Virus record (IMG/VR): IMGVR_UViG_3300030331_003482
Location: 1-41,364 of that record
Length of the DNA: 41,364 nucleotides
Strand: one strand, 5' to 3'
From: a virus
Numbering within the stretch: position 1 is the stretch's first letter; each line of letters begins with the position of its first letter. Under the pieces are notes generated by a model. That model searched no databases. It had not been told where the DNA came from and worked only from the letters and a program-made list of their open reading frames with translations. Shown piece by piece: positions 16,882 to 27,000 of this stretch. A program made the position numbers and the translations under genes.

Positions 16882-18270
16882 ATGGGACAAATATTAGAAG
16901 TATCTTATTACAACTCTTTTATTTTAGCCGGTGGAACAACTTCATCCGGTAGCACAAATCAAAATCATAAACCTGGTGTTTATCATATTGAAGAAGCTAG
17001 AATAAAAGGAGAGTTTAATGGAAAGTCGGTTGACTTTGGAGCTAGAGCATACGCCACAGATGATGAGTATGGTACTAGAAGAAGATCTAACGCTATGATA
17101 TATTCTGGTATATACAACTCAAAAACAAAAGTAAATAAAACTAATGAATTTCCTATAGGTGCAGCTATCACTAGATCAGTTGATATTGCACATGGTAGTA
17201 TACAAAAACTACATGCTGAAGAAACTAACTTAAATATATTGCAAGAAAACAAGGTTAGTAGAGCGTTAATTGATAAAGACGCTATATTTACAGCTGAAGG
17301 TGGTAACTTAACTGTATCTGGTTCTAAAGTTATAGGCCAAGTTGTAGCATACGCTGGTAAATACGGTATAAGTACACATCCTGAAAGCTTTGCTGTATTT
17401 GGCACAAGAAAATATTTTGCTGATAAAAATAGAGGTGTTATATTAAGATTATCTCAAGATGGTTTAACTCCTATATCAGAAGCTGGTATGAAAGACTTTT
17501 TTAGAGATAATTTAAAAATAACTAACGCAAAAATATATGGTATGTATGATGAGGTATATGATCAATACTATATATCAATGCAAAAAAATAATCCATCTAG
17601 TAATATAACACATGGTAGTCAAACTACAAACGGATCAACATTATCAGCTATAACAGATTATGTAACGTTATCTTACTCAGAAAAATCAAAAGGTTGGGTA
17701 TCATTACATACATTTAAGCCTAGTTTTGGTGTAAGTTTAGGTAACGAGTTTTTTACATTTAGTGGTAAAGATATTTATCAGCATTATGTAGGTGATTATA
17801 ACAATTTTTATGGATCACAATATCAACAACCTTCTTATGTTAAACTTATAATGAACGATATGCCTAGCAGCATTAAAACATTTAGAACTATTAACTACGA
17901 AGGATCTAAAGGTTGGTCAATGGAATCAGCGGTAGCTGAAAGTGTAATGAAAGATGGTTACACATTTGAGACTCAAGCAGAAGAAGCATATAAAATACCG
18001 AAGAAAGGTGTAACTATAACTGATGAGAATAGCATATCTATTAACGTTGGTTTTGAGTTGAAAGAAAGTAAATACTACAAAGACTTAAGACAAAAAGTAC
18101 CTTATACTAGTACAAGCTATGATATTGATTTTAATAACAATACATTAAATACTACAACTGGTATAAAAGGTTATCATGCAGAGTTTAAAATACAGTACTG
18201 GGAACCAAACCCAATACCAGGTGAAACTAAAGCAGAACTTTTTGCAGTGTCAAACGAAATAACATTATAA
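16882..18270 (+). CDS. DNA-stabilisation/tail nozzle protein, second part
   Basis: 462 residues, ten bases after the preceding gene. It contains strongly conserved-looking stretches: FGARAYATDDEYGTRRRSNA, MIYSGIYNSKTKVNKTNEF, GSIQKLHAEETNLN and FAVFGTRKYFADKNRGVILR. From memory these belong to the same large family of podovirus tail-stabilisation proteins as the previous gene's N-terminus. No signal peptide or membrane segment. With its neighbour it probably builds the tail tip that holds DNA and opens on contact with the host. Two genes could come from division of one gene, with the first part then gaining Ig-like modules. Confidence 0.65.
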   Translation: MGQILEVSYYNSFILAGGTTSSGSTNQNHKPGVYHIEEARIKGEFNGKSVDFGARAYATDDEYGTRRRSNAMIYSGIYNSKTKVNKTNEFPIGAAITRSVDIAHGSIQKLHAEETNLNILQENKVSRALIDKDAIFTAEGGNLTVSGSKVIGQVVAYAGKYGISTHPESFAVFGTRKYFADKNRGVILRLSQDGLTPISEAGMKDFFRDNLKITNAKIYGMYDEVYDQYYISMQKNNPSSNITHGSQTTNGSTLSAITDYVTLSYSEKSKGWVSLHTFKPSFGVSLGNEFFTFSGKDIYQHYVGDYNNFYGSQYQQPSYVKLIMNDMPSSIKTFRTINYEGSKGWSMESAVAESVMKDGYTFETQAEEAYKIPKKGVTITDENSISINVGFELKESKYYKDLRQKVPYTSTSYDIDFNNNTLNTTTGIKGYHAEFKIQYWEPNPIPGETKAELFAVSNEITL

Positions 18271-18280
18271 ATAAAAAAAT

Positions 18281-18970
18281 ATGGTAACAGCAATAGCGGG
18301 AGCAGCAGCTTCGATGATTGGCGGATTATTCCAGGGATTTGGTGCTAGAAAAGCTGCCAGAAGACAAGAGCGTAGATCTAAAAAATTACAACGTGATTTA
18401 AATAGATTAGAGGCTAATAGACAAGATATTATTGATCCATCAAGAAATATAGTTGATAGATCATCGCTCATTAGTAATACTATGGGTAATTTACAAGTAT
18501 CAACCCAAGCAGCTGAGTTTCAAGCTGAAGAGGCTGATTTAAGTTTAGCAAGTACATTAGATACGTTAAGAGCTACAGGAGCTGGAGCAGGTGGAGCTAC
18601 AGCGTTAGCACAGGCTGCGTTAAGAAGTAAAGCGGGTATAGCTGCTACTATAGATCAACAAGAAGCACAAAATGCTAGACTAAGAGCGCAAGGAGCACAA
18701 GCAGCTCAGGCAGCTAGATTGCAAGAAGGTAGTAGAGTAGATTCAGCAAGAATGCAGGGTGATATGTTCCAGTTTAATGTTAGAGAAGATAGAGAACAAA
18801 TGAAGCTAGATAGAACCGCTGGTTTACTAGATCAATCAAGAATGCAAGCTGCTAATTTAAAATCACAAGCTAGCCAAGGATTTGGTCAAGCTTTTGGAGC
18901 TTTAGGTGGCGTTGTGGCAGGTCAAGCTGCTTCAGCTGAAGGTTTTAAAAATATATTTGGCAGCGGTTAA
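18281..18970 (+). CDS. Internal virion (ejection) protein A, gp14-like
   Basis: 229 residues. The N-terminus is a Gly/Ala-rich hydrophobic stretch (AIAGAAASMIGGLFQGFGA) followed by a basic, Gln/Ala-rich helical body and a Gly-rich C-terminus (GQAFGALGGVVAGQAASAEG). This composition and size match T7 gp14-type internal proteins, which leave the head first and form a pore in the outer membrane. It is the first of three consecutive genes of growing size (229, 676 and 2696 residues), the same order as T7 genes 14, 15 and 16. Function is inferred from this order and composition. Confidence 0.6.
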   Translation: MVTAIAGAAASMIGGLFQGFGARKAARRQERRSKKLQRDLNRLEANRQDIIDPSRNIVDRSSLISNTMGNLQVSTQAAEFQAEEADLSLASTLDTLRATGAGAGGATALAQAALRSKAGIAATIDQQEAQNARLRAQGAQAAQAARLQEGSRVDSARMQGDMFQFNVREDREQMKLDRTAGLLDQSRMQAANLKSQASQGFGQAFGALGGVVAGQAASAEGFKNIFGSG

Positions 18971-18981
18971 AATAAAATATT

Positions 18982-21012
18982 ATGAGTTATAGACATCCAA
19001 GATTTTACAAAGAAGATTATACAGGTTTTAACAAAGGAGCATCAGCTGCTTTTCAACAATCCTTTACAGACGTTAAAGGATATTTCGATAAAAAAATAGA
19101 ACAGAGAAAAGAATATGAAGCTGATCTACATGCACAAGCTGATAAAATGCGTGAAGCAGCAGCTGCATCAGGTCAAGTTGGCGCTGAGTTTCAAAAGAAA
19201 CTAGAAGAAAATATACAAAACTTCTTGAAAGAAGGTATGGCTGTAGATGGTATGGATAAACCTGGTTTCTTTTTTCAAAACGTAAAAGAAACTGGTAAAA
19301 AAGATAAATTAGATTTAGATAAAGCTAATGCTAATTTTAATGCTGAAATAGCAGCCGCAAACAATATAACAGATAGAGCTTTTGTTGCTGGTTTAGAAAT
19401 AGATGAAGATTACGATCATGGATCAGGTAGTTATTTAGAATATGCGTCAGTTGTTAAAGCTTTACAAAGTAATTTCAAAGAAGGTGGTAACGTAGATTTT
19501 AAATATAAAGGCGAAGGTAGTAATGAGTTTGGTTTTGGTGTTACAATAAACAACCCAAGATGGAGACCTGGTGATCCTGAAGAAGAAAAGATGATAACGT
19601 ATAGCGCTCAAGATGTGCAGAGACTTATCGGTGAAAATGATCCGAAAGCTAGAGCACAAATAGAAGAAAATATAAATACAGCTGTGGATTCTTTAGTTAA
19701 AACTGCTAAATCTGATTTAGATGAAAGATTTGCTAGTGGTAGAGCTAGTGGTAAAGATGGTGTATTATATAAAGGTGAAACATCAGTAGAAAACACTGTT
19801 GCTCAGTATATGAGAGAGATGAGACAACAAGATGAAAATAACCCTGATGATCCTAGTATTATAGATGATATATTTAACAATAAGGTTAAATTTAATGACA
19901 ATATACGACTACAAGAATTAGAAAGAGTTGAAGGTAGCGCGGGTTTAATAGGTTTAGCAAACAATGAAGATAATGCTGAAAAATTAGCTATGTTACTAGA
20001 CATGCCTCATAATGAATTATCATATTCAAAAAAGATATTAAATGAAATGGGTGTTAAAGATGTTGATGGAGCTTTAAAAACTTTAGAAGCTGCTAAGAAC
20101 AACATGGTTGAAAGATATTTAAAAAACGAGGTTATGGGTAGTGGTATTGCTAGTAAATATATTGATCCTAAAGCACCAGAAAAACCTAAAGGTCCTCCCA
20201 CTAAACCACCAAAAGTAGATAATTACGCTATACAACAAGGCTCAAGAACTATGGAAACAATAAATGAAACTCAAAGTGCTATAGAAAGAGCTGCTGAAGT
20301 ATTACCAGGTGTTTTAGATGGTACCTACGAAGGAGGTAGTTTAATTACAGCTGCTTTAGCGCAAGATCCAAGCGTTCAATTAACAGATTTTAAAGAAAGT
20401 ATGACAGGTCAAACATTTAAGTATGGTGGTACTAATGTTCCAGTAAAAGATTTTGACATTGACAAAGATGGTAATATGATATTTACTTTTGAGCGAGGTA
20501 GTGCTACTGAAGATGAGGTAGATGAAGATGGTAACAAAACAGGTAGAAAAACAAGAGTTGATTTTCAAAAAGATTCTGAAACCTTTAATATATATGATCC
20601 TGAAGATATGAGAGGCTTTTATAAAGCTATATCTCCAGAAATGGGAGGATCAACAGAGTACAGTAGAAACTTCTCATCTATAGCTTTTGATGAAAATATG
20701 GTAGAAAACTTTATTAATAGTGATGATTTTATAAGCAAAATTAGTAATCCAAAATATGAAAAATGGGTTGATTGGGTTAGTAAAAGAACTAAAAAGGTAA
20801 GTAATAAGGACGGCGATTTAGTAACAAGTTATTATGGTAGAGAAGAAATTATCAATAAAATAGCTAATGATCCAGCTATTATAAATCACATAGACCCTAA
20901 TGATAAAGAAAATTACAAACCTGCTTTAGCTAAAGTTTACAATAAATTTAAAAGTGAAATAGATAGCAGAGAAATAGATAGGTTAATGTCAGTTAGAGGA
21001 TTTGGCAATTAA
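18982..21012 (+). CDS. Internal virion (ejection) protein B, gp15-like
   Basis: 676 residues, highly charged, mostly helical, with no signal or membrane segment. The N-terminus (SYRHPRFYKEDYTGFNKGAS) is followed by a long helix with heptads. A Pro/Lys-rich hinge lies near residues 390-410 (KAPEKPKGPPTKPPK). It stands between the gp14-like and the giant ejection protein, so it probably forms the periplasmic tunnel segment as T7 gp15 does. Sequence similarity to gp15 is not visible by eye; the call is positional. Confidence 0.55.
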   Translation: MSYRHPRFYKEDYTGFNKGASAAFQQSFTDVKGYFDKKIEQRKEYEADLHAQADKMREAAAASGQVGAEFQKKLEENIQNFLKEGMAVDGMDKPGFFFQNVKETGKKDKLDLDKANANFNAEIAAANNITDRAFVAGLEIDEDYDHGSGSYLEYASVVKALQSNFKEGGNVDFKYKGEGSNEFGFGVTINNPRWRPGDPEEEKMITYSAQDVQRLIGENDPKARAQIEENINTAVDSLVKTAKSDLDERFASGRASGKDGVLYKGETSVENTVAQYMREMRQQDENNPDDPSIIDDIFNNKVKFNDNIRLQELERVEGSAGLIGLANNEDNAEKLAMLLDMPHNELSYSKKILNEMGVKDVDGALKTLEAAKNNMVERYLKNEVMGSGIASKYIDPKAPEKPKGPPTKPPKVDNYAIQQGSRTMETINETQSAIERAAEVLPGVLDGTYEGGSLITAALAQDPSVQLTDFKESMTGQTFKYGGTNVPVKDFDIDKDGNMIFTFERGSATEDEVDEDGNKTGRKTRVDFQKDSETFNIYDPEDMRGFYKAISPEMGGSTEYSRNFSSIAFDENMVENFINSDDFISKISNPKYEKWVDWVSKRTKKVSNKDGDLVTSYYGREEIINKIANDPAIINHIDPNDKENYKPALAKVYNKFKSEIDSREIDRLMSVRGFGN

Positions 21013-21022
21013 ATAATTTAAT

Positions 21023-24000
21023 ATGAATAGATCGGAATATATGAATAGTCTTGTTGACCAAGGATTAAGTAAACAAGAAATACTCAATAAACTCGCGGAA
21101 TATGACGCGGGAAAGTCACAGGACCCTGCAACTGTAGAGGCGAATGTAGGGTCAAACAATACGGCCTCAAGCTCGGAGAGTGGTTCATCGGAATCACAAG
21201 AAAACAATAATCTAAGTGTTTTTGAAAACCAAAACAAAAATTACCTTCAAAGAAGAGAAGATTATATAAACGCTGAAGGTGAGTTTGATACACCTGAAAT
21301 GAAAGCTATACCACTAGCAACTAGAGCTAAAAATGTTGATAAATTTGTTACAGCTCCAGATGTATCTGAATATGAAAGAGGTGTATCTTTAGATCAAGAC
21401 GGCAAATCTAGAAAACAAAAAACAAGTTTTTATAATGAATTTGAAGATAAACTTAATAAACATTTAGATGCTAATTTTAATGTTACTAGAGATAAAGATG
21501 GTAACATAAACGACATAAGACATAAAACTGATACTGAAGAATATGATAGAGCTAGAGGCGAAGGTATGTTCGGTATAAAAGACATGCAAACTAGATATGT
21601 AGCTTCTAGTGATGAGGAAATTGGTAGGGCTATAAATGATGTAATTAAAAATGAGTTTATAGCTAAAGATCCTGTTTTAAAAAGAAAAACAGAAGAATAT
21701 AACAAAAAAATACAACCAAAAATAGAAGCTATACGAGAAGAGTTAATACAAAAATACCAAGGTAGATTAACTTCAGATGCTAAATTTAACGAAGATATTT
21801 ACGATCAAATGAACAAAGAGTTTGAAGATCGAAGAAGATTACTTGGTGAAGATTTGTATGATGATCCAGAGTTTCAAGCTAGAATTCAAAAATACGAAAA
21901 AATTAGAAACAATTATTTTGATTCTAGTATTAAAAAAATTAAAAGATTTAGAGATCCATCTCTAAGACTTTATGACAATATTCCTTATGTTGGTAACCTA
22001 TTAGAGGGTATGGATAGTGCTGTTGCTGGTATGATACAAGGAGGTAAAGGTGTTGTTTTAAATAAAGAAGAAAAAGATATAACAAGTGCTCAAAAGGAAC
22101 TAACTGAACTAAAAAATAAGTTAGCTAAAAACCCTGAACTTGGGGATCAAGAAAAAGAGTATATAACAGGCACAGTTGAACTTTTTGGTAAAGATGATAA
22201 AGGAGAACAAAGAACAAGAGTTAAAAAAGAAAAAGGAACTCTTAACGATCTTATAAAGAAAAAAGAAGATGAACTAGCTGAACACACAAAGAACTATTTA
22301 AGTGTTTTAGAAAGCTACGAAAAAGGAAAGGACAAACAAGCTTTGTATAGATCTTTTTCTATAACAGATGGTGATGTTGATTTAGGTGATGTTTTAGGTA
22401 CTATAGGTAACGTAGCTCCTTATATGGCTGTTGCTGTAACGCCATACGTTGGAGCTCCTTTAATAGCAGCTACTTCATACGGTAATTCAAGACAAGATAT
22501 ACTTGCTAATCAAATGTCTAAAAAGTTAGGTAAAGATGTTTCTGAATTAACAGCTCAAGATTATGTTGATTTTGCTAAAAATAATGAAGAAGAAATAAAT
22601 GAGTTTTATGTTGGAGCAGGCGCTGTTGCTATGGCTTATTTAGAAAGATTAGGTGCAACAAAAGTAGCTAGCAAAACAGCTAAAGTATTAGGTTTAGGTA
22701 AATCAGCTAATTCTCAAGTTTATGGTTCATTATTAAAAGGACATTTTGGTAAATTTGCTCAAGGTTTATCTGGTAGAGCTAAAGATGCTACACTTTCTTC
22801 AGTTTTTGAAGGTGGAACAGAGGTTTTACAAGAAACTATTGAAGGTGTTGGTAATTACCTTGGAGACGAGACTATAAACGACAAGAGTTTCAATAATGCT
22901 TTTTTAAACAATGAATATGTTAGAGCAGATGAGCTATTAGAAGCTGGAGCTGCTGGTGCTTTAATAGGTGGTATTTTTCCTGGTTTAGGTGGTATAGCTA
23001 AACAAACCACGGTTGAGTTAAGAACAGCTGCAAGGATGTTTTCTACTAAGTTTGACATGAAAAATAATTCAGCTAGAGCAGAGCAGTATTTTGATGGTTT
23101 AAAACAAGAGTTAGAAAGAAGAAAAGGATTATCACCAGGTAATCCACTACGTTTAACAGAAGCAGAGTATAAGCAAGAAATAGATTACATGCAAGATCTA
23201 TATGGTAAATCTATGAGAGTTAAAGGTAACTTAGATGCTAATGTTAAGCATGATATATTTAAGTTAATGTATGAGAGAGATAACGTTAAAAAAGAATTAG
23301 CTGATCCTAACGTGGATGAGTCTGCTCATAAAAAATTAAATTCTAGATTAGTAGAAATAAATGCTGAAATAGAAAACAAACAAGGTGTTGACTTTGTTAA
23401 ATCTGGCATCAAGCAACTAAAAGATTTAGGATTTACAGAAGATTTAGATATTGATGCTGGTAAAAGTCAAGCTGAACTAGAAAAAGAGTTTGAAGGTAAT
23501 GAAGATGCTGTAAAAACATCTTATGGTTGGTTTGATCCTAAAACAAACAAAATGTTTGTTAATTCAGAGCTAGCGAATATGGATGGTAACGTTACTACAG
23601 CTCAACATGAATTTTTACATCCAATAACAAAAGCATTAATACAGTCTGGTAAAATTAAAAAAGAAACAATATTAGACTTAGTTAATAAGTACGATACTAA
23701 TAATTATGTTCAAGGTAGAATAGATGGTGATAAGGAGACTTACACAGATGAATACATGGATAAAAATCTTGATGAGTATTTAGCTATGTTTGGTGAAGGC
23801 GTAGCCGCTAATGAAATAAATATAGAAAACGAATCAACATTTACCGGTGTTAAGAATTTTGTAAAACAAGTATTAGGCGTTGCTTTACCGAAAGCAAACA
23901 TTGATTTTAACACTGTTGATGGTCTAAAAAACTTTATGGTAGAGTACAGTAAGTCTGATAGGGAAGGTAAGCTTACTGAAAGTTTAGTTAGTAGTTTAAA

Positions 24001-27000
24001 AGGAGTTAAGCAAGTTGGTAGAGAAGGTGAAGCTGTTATGTCATCAAGGCTAGCAGATAAGTTAAGTGAATATGGTGGTAACAAGACAAGATTAGTAAAT
24101 GAAACATTAATGTCTACGCCTGACGGTAGGATGGTTGACATGCAATCAGTTCCTTTAACTGAAAGTGAGTTTGGTCAAGAGATCGGTGGCGTTGTTGAGA
24201 GTATAACTAAAAGATTATTTGATAAAATACCAAGTGATTTAACTAGAGTATTAAATGAAGATAGAGGAAAAGCTAGACAAGCTTATAAAGACGCTTTAGT
24301 ATCAAAAGCAGCTACTATATTACAAAATGAGTGGGATCCAAGTAAACAACGTGGACAAAGTTTAGATAGTTGGTTAACACAGTTATTAAATCAAAGAGCT
24401 AACTCTTTAGCAACTGAGCTAGGTGTTGAACAAACGTTTACACAAGAAGCAACTGGTCAAGAGGCTACAACTGAAATAGAAACAACTCAAGAAGCAGATA
24501 AAGAATTTATTAACATAAGAGAAGGTGTATTTAGAATAGAAACTGGTAGTCCTCAGTATGAAAAAATATTAAATAAAGTAAAAGATATTATTACTAGAAA
24601 AAACCTTGTAAAAAGAAGTGGTAAAAAAGTTGTACTTGATTTTAATAATAAAAATCTTAGAAAAGATTTAAATGAAATATTTCAAAAAGAAGTAAGAAAA
24701 ATATTAGTATCTGAAGGTCTAATACCTAAAAATGTAGATGATTATAAAGCTTGGTTAGGTAAGAACAAAGGTAGGATATGGTCTAAGTTATCACAAGACG
24801 TTATTAACAAAAGATTTCCAGATTTAGTTACAAAGGTTGTTGATAGACAAACAAGAAAACAATCTAAATTAGATATAAATACAAAAAACATAAATGCTGG
24901 TAACGCTTTGTTTATTAAGAACAACATTGATACCGATGCTTTTGTTGAATATTTTTCAGGTAGAGCAAGAAAAGAATCACTTGGTCAAGCTCTTGCTATA
25001 GAACTAGCAAATGATGCAACTGTACAAGTAATGGGTGATCCTGATGTTTTATTAAAAAGAGATCAAGAAGGATTAAATAAAGGTACAATGAAAAATGAAT
25101 CAGCTAAAGCTGCTATGGCTAAAGTTGTTCAAAGACCTACTGATTTAGTATTTAGTAAAAAAGCAGCTGAGCTATCAGTTGGTGACGGTCCACAAAAATC
25201 AGATTATGATAAAATTATAGATACTTTTAAATCAAAAGATTTTATAGATGATTTAGATAAGTACGCGTCTGATCCTTCTGGTAAAGTAAGATCTTCTATA
25301 AAAAGAATAATAAATGAGCATTTAAGAAAAGCTGGGTTAGAAACAGTTAGTATAGGTGATATATCTAAAATAGCTGATCAAATGATACCTGGCGCTATAA
25401 AGGTAGATGTACAAGGTAATTTAGACATTGAAAATGCTGGTCAAACTATTGCAAATTATTTACTATCAACACACGAAGGTTCAAGAGAAGTCATAAGCGT
25501 TAAAGCTGGAGTTGAGGGTGGTTTTGATAAATCTGATTTAAAAGTTATAAACAATGGTAGAAAAGCCGTTAAGTCTTCTACTGAAGCAATATTAGATGGT
25601 GAAATATACGATGGTGATAAAAAGGTAAAACTAAAAACAGACCCTAAAAATCTAAAACTTATAAACAGAGCTTATGTAAATCCAGGTGACATGGGTGGTT
25701 TTAAAAGTAAAAATGGAACTACACCTGCTGATATTAAAGTAAAAGAAACTGAAGTACAAAAGAAAGACGGTCAAAAAAGAACATCATTATTTTTAAATGA
25801 AAGCGACTTTTCTAATAACGTTTCAAGTTTACAAGATCAAAATTCTTTAACAAGTAAATTAGGTTCTAAAGATGCTTATATAAATGATAAAAATGTAGAC
25901 ATAAATCCTAATGACTACAAACAAATAAGAGACGATGGTATTAAAGCTAAAAAAATACTACAAGATTATATTGATGATTTAAGGCTATTAGTAAAGCACG
26001 GTTACATATCAAATAAACAAGCAAGAATATTGATAGAGTCACAGTTTCAAGACACTAATGGCTTAGGTAGACAAGCCGCAGTTTTATCTTATATACCTAC
26101 AAAAGGTATAGACGCAATAAGAAAGTTATTAAACATAGATGGTGATAACTTTGTTTTTGAGCATATGATACCTGCAAATAATATAGCCACATTAGCTTAC
26201 AATTATATTATAAACGGTGATGCTAAATCTAAAAAAGATTTTGACGCTGAATTTAAAAACTATAAATCAGCTATTATACCAAAAGCTATAGATAATGTTT
26301 TAAAGGATAAAGGTACTATGTCTATAATGGGTATAAAGCATAAGCTTGGTCAAGATCCATTAACCTCAAGGTATGAGAATATACTAGATAATATAGAAGT
26401 ACATGACCTTGAAAATGGAAATATTATAGGTGAAAATAAAGTTGTATTGTCAAAAAGCTACAAAAAAGATCAATTAATAGACAAAGCTATTGAGATGGCA
26501 AGAAGAACTGATGCGCCTAAAAAAGGAATAACAGTTATGGACTTTGATGATACTGTTGCTAAAACAAAAAGCAAAATTGGTGTAACAATGCCTGATGGTA
26601 AATTTAAAAAGATTAATGCTACTGAGTTTGCTAAAGCATCTAGCGAATTGTCAGAGCAAGGAGCTATATTTGATTTTTCAGAATTTAATGAAGTAAAAAG
26701 CGGTCAAAAAGGTCCTTTGTTTGATATTATTAAAAAACGTGTAGAAAAGTTTGGAAATAAAGATGTATTTATATTAACAGCTAGACCACAAGAATCAGCT
26801 GGTGCTATTAAGAAGTTTTTAGAAGATAATGGTGTTGATATACCTATAGAGAATATAACCGGGTTAGAAAATGGTAGCCCAGAAGCAAAAGCTGATTTTA
26901 TGATAGCTAAAGCAGCTGAAGGTTATAATGATTTTTATTTTGCTGATGATGCTATAAAAAATGTTAAAGCTGTTAAAGACGTATTAGATATAGTAGACGT

